IMG/VR virus record: IMGVR_UViG_3300044655_002470
Span: 1 to 37,653 of that record
Strand: one strand, 5' to 3'
DNA length: 37,653 nt
From: a virus
Shown: piece by piece, positions 15,200-24,175 of the stretch
Numbering within the stretch: position 1 is the first letter of the stretch
Layout: every line of letters starts with the position of its first letter
The notes under the pieces: generated by a model
Told to the model about the DNA's origin: nothing
The model's input: the letters and a program-made list of their open reading frames with translations, nothing else
The model's database searches: none
Made by a program: the position numbers and the translations under genes

Positions 15200-15729
15200 T
15201 GAGACATTTAAAGAATTATAAGTTATTTTTAGAAGCAGATGGTATAAGTATTCCAATTGAACAAACTGATCCAGTTGATATTAAGATGAATAAACAAAGT
15301 ATGGAAACTCTTAGTAAACAACTAGCTGATTATAAAACTAAACGACCTCAAATTGATAATGTTTACAAAAACATTAAAGATTCAGTTCAATTAGAAAGAG
15401 AATTGGTTAGAATATTAGGAGATCAAGCAATTCAAAATGGTCCTGATAGAAATCCATTTCTTGTTGAATATTCAACTTTAGCTAGAATGCAAAGTGATTT
15501 ATTAAAAATGGAACAAGAAAATAAAAATTATCAAGAAGAGCTAAAATTATCTACTGATGCTACTACAAAACAAGCTGTTAATACAAAGATACAAGAGTTG
15601 GTACAGAAAGTTAATAAAACAAAGACTGATTTTACGTTCGCTGAGAAGAAGCACAAAGATAATTTAGCTAAAATTGAAAAGGATATGAAAGAAAATATCA
15701 CAAAAATATCTAATGTTAATCAAAAATAG
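15199..15729 (+). CDS. Leader-bearing coiled-coil protein
   Basis: 176 residues. Leader MRHLKNYKLFLEADG: the FLE-Ala position closely resembles the T4 leader end FIAE-Ala. The rest is almost entirely helical and charged, with heptads from about 35 to 60 and 95 to 170 (RMQSDLLKMEQENKNYQEEL, FAEKKHKDNLAKIEKDMKEN). Its ATG overlaps the stop of the 903-residue gene by one base (TAATG), so the two are translationally coupled and probably act together. It could be a scaffold/core or packaged protein; no enzyme motif is seen. Confidence 0.6.
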   Translation: MRHLKNYKLFLEADGISIPIEQTDPVDIKMNKQSMETLSKQLADYKTKRPQIDNVYKNIKDSVQLERELVRILGDQAIQNGPDRNPFLVEYSTLARMQSDLLKMEQENKNYQEELKLSTDATTKQAVNTKIQELVQKVNKTKTDFTFAEKKHKDNLAKIEKDMKENITKISNVNQK

Positions 15730-15749
15730 AAAAAATATGATTTTTTTCT

Positions 15750-15764
15750 TTTAATATATACATT
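15750..15764 (+). promoter_or_regulatory. Late-type promoter motif before the sheath gene
   Basis: TTTAATATATACATT, 25-28 bases before the ATG at 15789. Confidence 0.5.
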
Positions 15765-15788
15765 AAACTAAAAAATTAAAATAAAAAT

Positions 15789-18700
15789 ATGGCAATTCAA
15801 ATTGGAAAATACAAAAGACCTGGTATCTTCATCGAAGAAATTGACAAGTCAGTATTCAGCACACCTACAGTAGAAGGAATAACTAACCTTATAATAGGAG
15901 TTTCTAAAAAAGGACCTGTTAATACACCGATTAGATTAACAACGGTTAACGACTTAGAAGCGGTTTATGGTCAATTAGATAGAAACTTGGAAAGAAAAGG
16001 ATCTTTTTTCCACAGAACTGTTTCTAAAATGTTAGAATCATCTCCTGTTTTTGCGATGAACGTGTTATTAACGGATGATACATTAGATGTTATTGAGTAT
16101 AAATCATTATCTTCTTCTGCACGTTATCTTAATGATATTAAAAGAGAAGGTCCTTATAGAAGATTCTTTGATACAACTGGTTTCTGGAAGAGAGATACTG
16201 AGGCTTTCATTAATCTAACAAAAAATAACTCTGGTTATGCAGAAAGAGCATTAAGCTTTACTAACTTATCAGACAGATACGTTACTGTATTTGCTGTTAA
16301 AACACAAGTTAGTGGATTTGATAGAACATTACTTGAATGGTATGGTTCTATTGAGAAACTACCACCTTATGTTAATGCTTCAGATTATGCATCTGACTAT
16401 ATGGTTGACGTGGTTGTAATCGCAGGTGACTGGTCAGATTACAGAAACTTAGCTGTAGATAACAGATGGGGTCAATATTTTAATTCTGATGGTTTAATTA
16501 AAGGTGAATTAAGAAACTTTGCAAATGATAGAAATGTTACTTTGTTAGCATATTACGAAGGATTATCATTAATTCCTTACTTTAGAGATTTAGAAGGAAG
16601 AAATATCTTTATTGAAACTACGATTAACAGAGGTACTGATACAACTGGTTTATATTGTGCATTCAATGCTGATTTAGTTGAAGAAGATTACTATACAGGT
16701 TTAGTTGACCTTATCGGTGGTACTTTAATTGACTCTGCTAATCCATTAATAACACAACAAAAAGAAATTGATTTCTTATCATATAAAGAAACTATTATTG
16801 AATCAGTTCCATTTACTGCAACTCCTTTGGATTTACCAGGGAACGTTGTTGCATTATTTGGTACAGTATCAAATAATAATAGTGGTTTAGAAGGTCAAAT
16901 GCCACACGCTTTTGGTAATCCAAAAGAAACAGGTGTTGTTGTTCATCACTCTAATAGAACTGCTTGGTTTACAGAAGGTGCCGTAGTTGGTGTCAATCTT
17001 GCTACTGGTGCTAATGTAGATACAGATGGACATTTTAATCATACAAAAACTGGTTCAGGTACATCATCTATATTAAATGTTAAATATACTTCAACTAACT
17101 TTATTGATAATGGATTTGATGTAAGTCCTTACGCTGTAATTGGTGGTCAGTATATTCCTGTTACATATGGTACATATTCATTTAATGTTAAATCTACTGA
17201 CTTTACATACTCTACGTCTGTAGCAACTTACTCAACAGTATTCACATTAAATACAAGTGGAGTTATCTCTAGTGTTACTAGTTATACACCAAATGTTAGA
17301 CCAAGTGTATCAACATCTGATATAGTATTGGGTTATATTTCATATAATGTTATAAATGGTGGTTTCTCTGGAACGGCATCATTTCAAGAGATTACTATTG
17401 CATCAGACCCTACACTAGAAGAATATGTTATTCCTGGTTATGGAGATGATGTATATTTCCAAGCAGGTACAACACCATACCAAGATTTAACTTATGGTAC
17501 TAATTCAACAGTACATGATTATTATGTTTATGATTTAAGTAACGAGGTTGGTTATTCACAAGGTGATGTTAGATTGGTGTTCTGGGGAACAGCAGGATCT
17601 GATGTTAAAAACTATGTACAGTTTAGAAAACTTAAAATGTTTAATAAAATTACTGAGTTTTTAGGTACTTATAAAGATCAAGCAACTATGATTATTAGTG
17701 TAGATGGTTCTGGTAAAGAAGTTAAGAAAAGTTTAGCTTCTATGACAGTTACTGAAGTAGTAACTTCTTCAACACAAAATAAATCTTTGGTATTAAAAAC
17801 TGGATTATCAAATGTTTCTTATATCTCTGGTGCAAATGGTGGTGTATTTAAAATCTATAAAAACGATAATGAGTTTATTTTAGGTAGTGATAAATTACGT
17901 ACTAAAGATGAACCTGCAAATACTAATATTGGTGTTGTTGGTAAGTATTCAACTTTCTACCAAAAATACTTTAATGGTTTAATTAGTGATGGTGATTATT
18001 TCTATGCAAATAGATTATTAACTACTGCAGATAAAGATACATTGAACGATGAGTTTGTAGATGGTGGTGGTAATTTTACAACTACTATAAATGTTACATT
18101 TGTTAATGGTGAGGCAACTCCTGATCCTACAGTAATTAATATTACAAGTCCTTATGCAGGATATAACTATGTTGTATTTGAAACTCCAAGTGTCAGTGCT
18201 TCAACTGCAGTAAGTAATTTAGATTTACAAATTTTAGATCAAATTTTATTCCCTGTATCACTTAATAATACTACTTCATTAACAATACAACAAAATAGTG
18301 TTAATTCTTCACAGGGTGCTGTTGCTTTAGCAACTGCTTTAGGGTTTACCGGTAGTAATTTCTTCGCATATGAGGTAGCAGAGAATGTTACTTACGAAGA
18401 ATTAACAGGAGTTACTATGATGTATAATACATTAGAAAGTGCTGCAATGAAGTCTTATTTACAAATGTTTGTAGATTTAGATGGTTTATTAGAAGTTTCA
18501 TTTACTAGTGATGATTTAATATCAATTAATTCAATTGAACCAGTTGCTAACTATACATTTAATGTTCAATCTGAATTAAGTAACTTAAAACAAACACTTG
18601 AGATTGAATTACCTACTGGATATACTCAAGTACAAAACAAAATATTAGTTAATGCATCAAGATATAGTGAAGTAAAAGTTGGTGATTTCTTATTAGCAGA

Positions 18701-19955
18701 TAATAGTGATTTCACTCCTGCATTAGGACAAACAAACCTAAGAAACTTAACAAGAATCTTGAGTAAAAGACAATATGCTGGTGATACTAGTTTAACTGAG
18801 ATTACTTGTGATGCTAAAATCTTAAAAACATCATATACTAATCCTCTAACTGGTTTATTAGATTATCAAACAACAAGATACTCAACAGTTGACCAATATA
18901 CAACGACATATAAAGGTATTTCTTTAAAAGGATTTAGAGTTAGACAAGCTTCTTTACCTGATGGTACTGAAACTAAACAAAATCAAATCTTAAACTTGAT
19001 TGCAAAAGGAACACCATTGTTCAAAGCGTTAATTAATAAAGAAGCATTTGACTTTAGATATTTAGTTGACTCATTTGGTTTAGGTTTAACTGAAAGATCA
19101 AAACAACAATTAGTAGATATTTGTGGTGAGAGATTGAATGTATTTGGTTTCATTAATATGCCATCATTAAAATCATTCAAAAACTCTTCATCTCCAAGTT
19201 TCGTAAACACAGAAGGAGTATTACAAGTAGATTTTATTGCTAAAGGTGGAGACCCAGAAAGTAATCCTGCATTCCTTTACTCATTCGGTGATGGAAATGG
19301 AGTATCAACAGTTGGTTATTTCACTCCTTATGTAACAGTAAATGATAATGGTAGACCATTAGATTTTCCACCTGCTGCATATGTTGCGACAACTTATATG
19401 AGAAAACATACTTCTATTGTAAGTAATATTACACCTTGGACAATTGCTGCTGGTGTTACAAATGGTAGAGTTACTAATATTGCTGGTGTTGAACACGATT
19501 TCAACCCAACAGATATTGAGTTCTTAAACCAAGCACAAATGAACCCAATTGTATTGAAAAGAAACAGAGGATATGTAATTGAGACTGAGAATACTGCATT
19601 AACAATCTACAAATCAGCATTATCTTTAATCCACGTGAGAGAAGTATTAGTTGAGTTAGAAAGAGAACTTGCTGCAATGTTGCTTGATTACCAATGGAAG
19701 TTTAATACTCCTGATGTTAGAGCTGAAATTAAATTAAGAGCTGATGTTATTTGTGAAACTTATGTAAACAAAAATGGTTTATATAACTACTTCAACAAAA
19801 TGGATGACGAGAATAATACAGTTGATATTATCGATAGTCAAATTGGAGTTCTTGATACTTATGTAGAACCAATCAAAGGTATGGGTATCATTGTAAACAA
19901 TGTTACAATTTTAAGAACTGGTGCTATTGCAGCTGGTGGTTTCATCAACGCATAA
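15789..19955 (+). CDS. Contractile tail sheath protein (gp18-like), oversized
   Basis: 1388 residues, about twice T4 gp18 (659). The N-terminus has the sheath handshake region (KRPGIFIEEIDKSVFSTPTV, residues 9-28, and TNLIIGVSKKGPVNTPIRLT). The C-terminal 200 residues are the conserved sheath core (about 1225-1388), with AGVTNGRVTNIAGVEHDF, KRNRGYVIETENTALT, LIHVREVLVELERELAAM, and a final beta strand VNNVTILRTGAIAAGG. Between about residues 400 and 1000 lies a large Ser/Thr/Tyr/Gly-rich beta insertion with no counterpart in minimal sheaths, probably exposed on the tail surface. The sheath polymerises around the tube and contracts at infection. It is transcribed alone from a late-type motif and ends at a strong terminator. 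Confidence 0.92.
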   Translation: MAIQIGKYKRPGIFIEEIDKSVFSTPTVEGITNLIIGVSKKGPVNTPIRLTTVNDLEAVYGQLDRNLERKGSFFHRTVSKMLESSPVFAMNVLLTDDTLDVIEYKSLSSSARYLNDIKREGPYRRFFDTTGFWKRDTEAFINLTKNNSGYAERALSFTNLSDRYVTVFAVKTQVSGFDRTLLEWYGSIEKLPPYVNASDYASDYMVDVVVIAGDWSDYRNLAVDNRWGQYFNSDGLIKGELRNFANDRNVTLLAYYEGLSLIPYFRDLEGRNIFIETTINRGTDTTGLYCAFNADLVEEDYYTGLVDLIGGTLIDSANPLITQQKEIDFLSYKETIIESVPFTATPLDLPGNVVALFGTVSNNNSGLEGQMPHAFGNPKETGVVVHHSNRTAWFTEGAVVGVNLATGANVDTDGHFNHTKTGSGTSSILNVKYTSTNFIDNGFDVSPYAVIGGQYIPVTYGTYSFNVKSTDFTYSTSVATYSTVFTLNTSGVISSVTSYTPNVRPSVSTSDIVLGYISYNVINGGFSGTASFQEITIASDPTLEEYVIPGYGDDVYFQAGTTPYQDLTYGTNSTVHDYYVYDLSNEVGYSQGDVRLVFWGTAGSDVKNYVQFRKLKMFNKITEFLGTYKDQATMIISVDGSGKEVKKSLASMTVTEVVTSSTQNKSLVLKTGLSNVSYISGANGGVFKIYKNDNEFILGSDKLRTKDEPANTNIGVVGKYSTFYQKYFNGLISDGDYFYANRLLTTADKDTLNDEFVDGGGNFTTTINVTFVNGEATPDPTVINITSPYAGYNYVVFETPSVSASTAVSNLDLQILDQILFPVSLNNTTSLTIQQNSVNSSQGAVALATALGFTGSNFFAYEVAENVTYEELTGVTMMYNTLESAAMKSYLQMFVDLDGLLEVSFTSDDLISINSIEPVANYTFNVQSELSNLKQTLEIELPTGYTQVQNKILVNASRYSEVKVGDFLLADNSDFTPALGQTNLRNLTRILSKRQYAGDTSLTEITCDAKILKTSYTNPLTGLLDYQTTRYSTVDQYTTTYKGISLKGFRVRQASLPDGTETKQNQILNLIAKGTPLFKALINKEAFDFRYLVDSFGLGLTERSKQQLVDICGERLNVFGFINMPSLKSFKNSSSPSFVNTEGVLQVDFIAKGGDPESNPAFLYSFGDGNGVSTVGYFTPYVTVNDNGRPLDFPPAAYVATTYMRKHTSIVSNITPWTIAAGVTNGRVTNIAGVEHDFNPTDIEFLNQAQMNPIVLKRNRGYVIETENTALTIYKSALSLIHVREVLVELERELAAMLLDYQWKFNTPDVRAEIKLRADVICETYVNKNGLYNYFNKMDDENNTVDIIDSQIGVLDTYVEPIKGMGIIVNNVTILRTGAIAAGGFINA

Positions 19956-19970
19956 TCACTTAATAAATAT

Positions 19971-20004
19971 TAAAAACCCTTAGAGAAATCTAAGGGTTTT
20001 TTAT
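19971..20004 (+). terminator. Terminator after the sheath gene
   Basis: Stem AACCCTTAGA / TCTAAGGGTT, loop GAAA, then six T. It has an exact inverted twin at 32848-32871. Confidence 0.85.
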
Positions 20005-20052
20005 TTTAAACCAATTTGTTATTATTTAATATAATAGAGACATTGATTATGT

Positions 20053-20065
20053 CAATATATAAATA
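20053..20065 (+). promoter_or_regulatory. Late-type promoter containing TATAAATA
   Basis: CAATATATAAATA; the embedded TATAAATA (20058-20065) equals the T4 late-promoter octamer. 18 bases before the ATG at 20083. Confidence 0.5.
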
Positions 20066-20082
20066 AAAAATAATAATTAATT

Positions 20083-21024
20083 ATGTCAGATACAAATAAA
20101 GATATGAGCGAAGAAGATTACTTAATGAGACACTTAGGTGATATAGAAGCTGGTAAAAAAAATACAAACACATTTTCTGATAATGTTGCGGAACCTGTTA
20201 TTGAAAGTACACGAACAAGTGACTTACAATACTTAACATTTGATGTTAGAGACTTTCCTTGTGGTAAATTCTATCCTGTTGGAACTATGTTTATGGTTAG
20301 AGCTGCACAAGTTAGAGAAATTCAAGCTTACTCTATGGTAGATGATAATAACTTCTATGATGTTGTTGAGAAGATGAATGATATGTTACAAGCTTGTGTA
20401 AGAATTAAATATACTGATGGTAGAGTTGGTTCTTTCTTAGAAGTAAAAGATCAAGATAGAATTTACTTAATCTTTTTAATTAGAGAATTAACATTCCAAC
20501 AAGGTAATTCATTATCTGCAAATGCAAAATGTACTTGTGGACAGGATGTTGCAATTGAATTAAAAAGAGAAAACTTTAGATTTCATAAAATAGATGAGAA
20601 ATTGGATAGATTCTATTCACCTGCATCAAATTCGTTCTCATTTAAAACAATTAATGGAGGTCAGTTTGAAGTTACTCCACCAAATATAGGATTACAAAAA
20701 GCATTTACTGATTATATTATCAAAGAAAATAATGAGAAAAAAGCTCCTAATTTATCTTTCTTAAAAATCATTCCATTTATGTTAAATGGAAGAACATCTA
20801 TTACTATGGATGGTATTAAAGCAAAGTTAACAGAGTTTGAACAAATGGATGATATTTCATTCCAGTTCTTAAATGCTGCAATCGGTAAAATGACTTTTGG
20901 AATCGAAAAATTAGGTAAGGTTTGTAGTTGTGGTGAGGAGGTTACCACAGAAATGCAGTTTCCCAACGGAACGTCAGGTATTTTCGTTATTCATGATGCC
21001 TTTGAAGCATATATTAAAGAATAA
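20083..21024 (+). CDS. Baseplate protein, T4 gp26-like family
   Basis: 313 residues. The centre (about 45-200) resembles the T4 gp26 baseplate family (PF12322): FPCGKFYPVGTMFMVRAAQV, then IYLIFLIRELTFQQGNSLSA. Two CxCG pairs (KCTCGQD at about 149 and VCSCGEEV at about 286) could together bind one zinc ion, a feature of zinc-ribbon versions of this family. The C-terminal part (NIGLQKAFTDYIIKENNEKK; DISFQFLNAAIGKM) is helical. In T4, gp26 is a minor hub-assembly component. Position between sheath and tube genes supports a baseplate role. The next reading frame overlaps its 3' end. Confidence 0.65.
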   Translation: MSDTNKDMSEEDYLMRHLGDIEAGKKNTNTFSDNVAEPVIESTRTSDLQYLTFDVRDFPCGKFYPVGTMFMVRAAQVREIQAYSMVDDNNFYDVVEKMNDMLQACVRIKYTDGRVGSFLEVKDQDRIYLIFLIRELTFQQGNSLSANAKCTCGQDVAIELKRENFRFHKIDEKLDRFYSPASNSFSFKTINGGQFEVTPPNIGLQKAFTDYIIKENNEKKAPNLSFLKIIPFMLNGRTSITMDGIKAKLTEFEQMDDISFQFLNAAIGKMTFGIEKLGKVCSCGEEVTTEMQFPNGTSGIFVIHDAFEAYIKE

Positions 21025-21247
21025 ATTATTGCTTCAAAAACACTTCCATACACAAGAATCCGCAATGGATTTGTGGCCTTTTTGGATGCTTGAAGAAAAC
21101 ATTAAATTAGTTAATGAAATTCTTGAAGAAGAAGATAGTAATAAGAAGAAGGAAGAAGAATCTCAAAGAGGTTCAATGCCAGATACGAGTTCTATGATGA
21201 GAAATGCTCAGAGTATGACAAACAATATGCAAATGCCAAAATTCTAA
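20996..21247 (+). CDS. Small protein overlapping the gp26-like gene, possible tail-assembly partner
   Basis: 83 residues if it starts at the ATG at 20996 (20993 is equally possible). Starting at the ATG at 21065 would give 60 residues and avoid the overlap. KLLLQKHFHTQESAMDLWPF then WMLEENIKLVNEILEEEDSN resembles the short proteins that follow gp26-type genes in other myophages, where an aromatic pair precedes an acidic helix. The tail is Glu/Lys-rich then Met/Asn-rich. It lies in the +1 frame relative to the upstream gene across the overlap, so expression may be by coupled re-initiation or by frameshift fusion. Function not known. Confidence 0.5.
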   Translation: MPLKHILKNKLLLQKHFHTQESAMDLWPFWMLEENIKLVNEILEEEDSNKKKEEESQRGSMPDTSSMMRNAQSMTNNMQMPKF

Positions 21248-21249
21248 AA

Positions 21250-21284
21250 TAAAAAAAACTCATCGAAAGATGAGTTTTTTATTT
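21250..21284. terminator. Bidirectional terminator
   Basis: A-run, stem AAACTCATC / GATGAGTTT with a GAAA tetraloop, then T-run, between convergent genes ending at 21247 and 21299. Confidence 0.85.
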
Positions 21285-21298
21285 TTATAAAGTTCTTA

Positions 21299-21922
21299 TT
21301 AATAACCTGAAACCAACGGTGGGCTGATTGTAAAGTTGTTATCAATATACTCATCAATGAAGTAATCATATGTGAAATCTGCTAATACAGTTTCAATGAT
21401 GTTATTTTGTGACCAGTCTAAGTCATAACCTTGTAATTTAGTTATTTGACAGTTTTGGAATGTTACTCTTCTTAATACAACACCTTTTTTATCGTGTTGA
21501 TTAACAATAATAGTACCAATAATATCACTCTTATAACTAAGAGCTCCATTTTGAGAGTTAAATACTAAGTCATACCAAGCTTTCATTGTATTCCAATTCT
21601 CCATAGATCCTTGTTGATTAACATTTACCTGTACAGGTATTTGTATAGTCCCAGAAGTTTTGGTAGGAGTTGTAACGAACTCTCTTGTAGAGTATTTGAA
21701 CCTTTGTTGTTTAGTGGCAACACCTTCAAACTCAGTTAAGTTTAAAGAAACTTTAGTTGCATTTTGTAACAACAAGATCGGGTCTCTACCTTGTGCTTGT
21801 AAGATAACAGGTAATATAAATGTTATCTCAAATAGGTTTAAATATACTACTTCATCTGGTAGTGTACCTGGCCCCCCAGGTGAACCTACTCCTTGTAATT
21901 GGGTAAAGTGAGGTAATGGCAT
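21299..21922 (-). CDS. Tail tube protein (gp19-like)
   Basis: 207 residues. The gp19 fold signature is visible: an N-terminal strand with FEITFILPVILQAQ (about 32-45), a KTSGTIQIPVQVNVNQQ strand, then NTMKAWYDLVFNSQNG (about 110-125, the WY-containing helix typical of tube proteins), a GTIIVNQHDKKGVVLRRVTF strand pair, and CQITKLQGYDLDWSQNNI (about 155-175). It ends with VLADFTYDYF. These match the tube-protein pattern of a helix, then strands, then a DxxxW-type loop and a final strand. It polymerises into the inner tube through which DNA passes. Encoded opposite to the sheath gene and 1.3 kb from it, unlike T4, where 18 and 19 are adjacent and co-directional. Confidence 0.8.
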   Translation of the reverse strand: MPLPHFTQLQGVGSPGGPGTLPDEVVYLNLFEITFILPVILQAQGRDPILLLQNATKVSLNLTEFEGVATKQQRFKYSTREFVTTPTKTSGTIQIPVQVNVNQQGSMENWNTMKAWYDLVFNSQNGALSYKSDIIGTIIVNQHDKKGVVLRRVTFQNCQITKLQGYDLDWSQNNIIETVLADFTYDYFIDEYIDNNFTISPPLVSGY

Positions 21923-21968
21923 GTCTTTTTTAATTATTTTTTGTTTAACTTGATTAACAAATTATTAA

Positions 21969-21983
21969 AATTATATATTAATC
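21969..21983 (-). promoter_or_regulatory. Late-type promoter motif for the tail tube
   Basis: GATTAATATATAATT on the minus strand, about 47 bases before the ATG at 21922, the longest leader in the set. Confidence 0.4.
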
Positions 21984-22034
21984 TTTTTGTATTCTCTATG
22001 ATGTATATATTATAATAAAAAAGTGATTTTTTTC

Positions 22035-22064
22035 TAACTTTGTAGATAAATATCATATAAATAA
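22035..22064 (+). promoter_or_regulatory. Promoter region of the gp47-like gene
   Basis: TAACTTTG (22035-22042) fits the host -7 box, although no TTG lies at -33. TATAAATA (22056-22063) equals the T4 late octamer, 17 bases before the ATG at 22081. Either or both could work. Confidence 0.35.
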
Positions 22065-22080
22065 AAAAGAATTTTTATTA

Positions 22081-23199
22081 ATGAGAGTTTTTATGATAAC
22101 TGACACTCATTTCGGTATTTATCTTAATAATTTAGATAAGTGGTTGAATATGATGGAGTCAACATTTTATGAGTTTGTTATTCCTTACTTAAAAGAAAAT
22201 GTAAAAGAAGGTGATGTTCTAATACACCTTGGTGATTTATTTGATAATAGAACTAGTTTACCTATTATTGTTTTAAATAAGGTAGAGAAGATACTTAGAG
22301 AACTAGCCGAAATTCTTCCTGTTCATATAATGGTTGGAAATCATGATCTTTGGAATAAAGGATCTAATGAAGTAAACTCTGTTAGATTATATGGTTATAT
22401 CGATAACATTACAGTATATGAAGAAACGACAACATTAGATTTAGGTGGTCAAAGAATCGTTTTAATGCCTTGGGTTGAGAAACGTTTAGATATGGTAAAT
22501 GAGATTAGATCTAATCAAGGAGATTATCTAATGTGTCACTCTGATTTGAATGGATGTAAAATGCACCTTAATTCAGTTGCTCATAGAAACGCTGATAAGA
22601 TTGATGTAGAAGATTTTAAGTCATATAAGAGAGCTTTTTCTGGTCACATACATATTCGTCAAGAGAATAGTAATTTCACGTTTATAGGATCTTTATATCA
22701 AATGGATAGAAATGATTATGGTGATCAAAAGGGAATAACAATGTTAGATCTATCTGATGATGAAGTTAGCTTTATTCCAAATACATATTCACCCGTATTC
22801 AGAAAATATAATGTTATTTCAGAAACTGATGTTGATGGATTAGATGCTTTAAGAAATTCAAAAGATTATATTGATTTGTCTATTTCAAATAACTTACTTA
22901 TTAGTAATAGAAAATTAAGAAGAAAATTAGAAGTTCTATTGGAAAATAGTGGATTCTCTTCAGTTGATTATATTGATGATATAGTTACTAAGGTTGACGA
23001 ATCAGTTGACTCAACACCTGATGAAGAATTTGATGAAGAAAAATTAGACATTTCTATACAACTTGATTATGCCGATTATATAAAAGAGTATATAAATAAA
23101 CAAAAGTATGATAATGATACTTTTAGAGAAGGAGTGGTAACTGAATATGATGAGGTTATTAGAATTTATAACGAGAACTATAGTTCTAAAAAAGATTAA
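22081..23199 (+). CDS. Recombination endonuclease subunit, SbcD/Mre11/T4 gp47-like
   Basis: 372 residues. All phosphoesterase motifs are present: DTHFG (8-12), GDLFDN (51-56), GNHDLW (86-91), a His-containing CHSD (about 152-155) and GHIHIR (188-193). In T4, gp47 pairs with the SbcC-like gp46 ATPase to process DNA ends for recombination-dependent replication. The gp46 partner is not in this window. The C-terminal third (from about 240) has the capping domain and acidic helices (DSTPDEEFDEEKLDISIQLD). It is followed after 2 bases by a small gene that may be part of the same unit. Confidence 0.9.
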   Translation: MRVFMITDTHFGIYLNNLDKWLNMMESTFYEFVIPYLKENVKEGDVLIHLGDLFDNRTSLPIIVLNKVEKILRELAEILPVHIMVGNHDLWNKGSNEVNSVRLYGYIDNITVYEETTTLDLGGQRIVLMPWVEKRLDMVNEIRSNQGDYLMCHSDLNGCKMHLNSVAHRNADKIDVEDFKSYKRAFSGHIHIRQENSNFTFIGSLYQMDRNDYGDQKGITMLDLSDDEVSFIPNTYSPVFRKYNVISETDVDGLDALRNSKDYIDLSISNNLLISNRKLRRKLEVLLENSGFSSVDYIDDIVTKVDESVDSTPDEEFDEEKLDISIQLDYADYIKEYINKQKYDNDTFREGVVTEYDEVIRIYNENYSSKKD

Positions 23200-23201
23200 A
23201 A

Positions 23202-23402
23202 ATGAGAGCAGAAAACGTATTTGAAAGAATTACAAATGGAATACTATACAATCGTAATTTAAAAGTTTATACAAAGGATTATTTACAAGGAATTGTAATA
23301 GAACTTGAACAACAAGAGCAGTTTGAGAAATGTATAGAACTAAATGATTTTATAAGTAAAAGATTTAGTCACGAACTAAATTACAAAAACCCTATTAAAT
23401 AA
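23202..23402 (+). CDS. Small helical protein downstream of gp47-like gene
   Basis: 66 residues. KVYTKDYLQGIVIELEQQEQ then FEKCIELNDFISKRF is a helical hairpin resembling a UvrB/UvrC-type interaction motif, but too short to assign. It is coupled to the nuclease gene (2-base gap); its last codons form the left arm of the terminator. Function unknown; a role with the gp46/47 complex is a guess from position. Confidence 0.55.
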   Translation: MRAENVFERITNGILYNRNLKVYTKDYLQGIVIELEQQEQFEKCIELNDFISKRFSHELNYKNPIK

Positions 23403-23417
23403 TAGGGTTTTTATTTT
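23384..23417. terminator. Bidirectional terminator
   Basis: Stem AAACCCTATT / AATAGGGTTT around an AAAT loop with A and T flanks. Between convergent genes ending at 23402 and 23417. Confidence 0.8.
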
Positions 23418-24175
23418 TAAAATTTTATAAATAATACTTGTACTGGTATACCAAGTTGAAGAGCTATAGTAGACCTTTTGTGTCCTCCAATCAATCTATT
23501 ATCATTACCTTGATTGTCCTTTAAGTTTATAACAAAGGGCGTGGGTAAAGATATTTTACCATTATTTTTAATCAAATCATCATAAGTTATTAAGTATCGT
23601 TCAACATCTGCTTTAATTGGACAAGTAGGTAATGCACTTTTTAGTTCTTCAATACCTTTTATACCTTTATTTTTAACTTGAAAAGAACCTTTCCATCCTC
23701 CCTTTCCAGATGTACTACCGAATATTTTTGTTAAATCTCCCATATTTCCGGTTGAATCAACATCTTTCCAAGTAACTACACTACATGATTTTATAAAATT
23801 TGATACTTCTTTTATACAAGTTGGATCACCGCCCTCTACAATACCATCTTTATCTGGAACACCAACTATATCCTTTTTAAATTCAATGTTTCCAAATCCT
23901 AAACTTTCAGGATTTTTATTTAACAATAGTTTTTTAATTTCTTCCTTATCGGTTGTTTCTTTTTTAAGATAATTTTTTACTACATAATGAAAAACACTAG
24001 GTATTTTAGCATAAACCCTATCAAAGTTATCTGGTTTAAAAAACAACTCCATATTATTTATCAACTCATGTAGTTCTGATAAAATTGTTTTATCATCTGG
24101 TGTAACCCAATCGATTTCAAATTTCATCTCATTTTCATCTAGTATGAATGATTCATATACTTTTAAATACCTCAT
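23417..24175 (-). CDS. Leader-bearing protein with ParB-like C-terminal motif
   Basis: 252 residues. Leader MRYLKVYESFILDEN (ILDE is close to, but not exactly, the IxE rule). The middle is unfamiliar, with a Cys pair region (DPTCIKEVSNFIKSCSVVTW) and Gly-rich loops (GSTSGKGGWKGSF). The last 60 residues read ISLPTPFVINLKDNQ, then RLIGGHKRSTIALQLGIPVQ and VLFIKF. This has the layout of ParB/sulfiredoxin-fold domains, in which a (D/G)GxxR/HKR turn and following helix bind a nucleotide and a strand closes the sheet. Its ATG overlaps the cupin gene's stop by 4 bases. Probably packaged with the other leader proteins (inference); nuclease or nucleotide-binding activity is possible but unproven. Confidence 0.55.
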   Translation of the reverse strand: MRYLKVYESFILDENEMKFEIDWVTPDDKTILSELHELINNMELFFKPDNFDRVYAKIPSVFHYVVKNYLKKETTDKEEIKKLLLNKNPESLGFGNIEFKKDIVGVPDKDGIVEGGDPTCIKEVSNFIKSCSVVTWKDVDSTGNMGDLTKIFGSTSGKGGWKGSFQVKNKGIKGIEELKSALPTCPIKADVERYLITYDDLIKNNGKISLPTPFVINLKDNQGNDNRLIGGHKRSTIALQLGIPVQVLFIKF

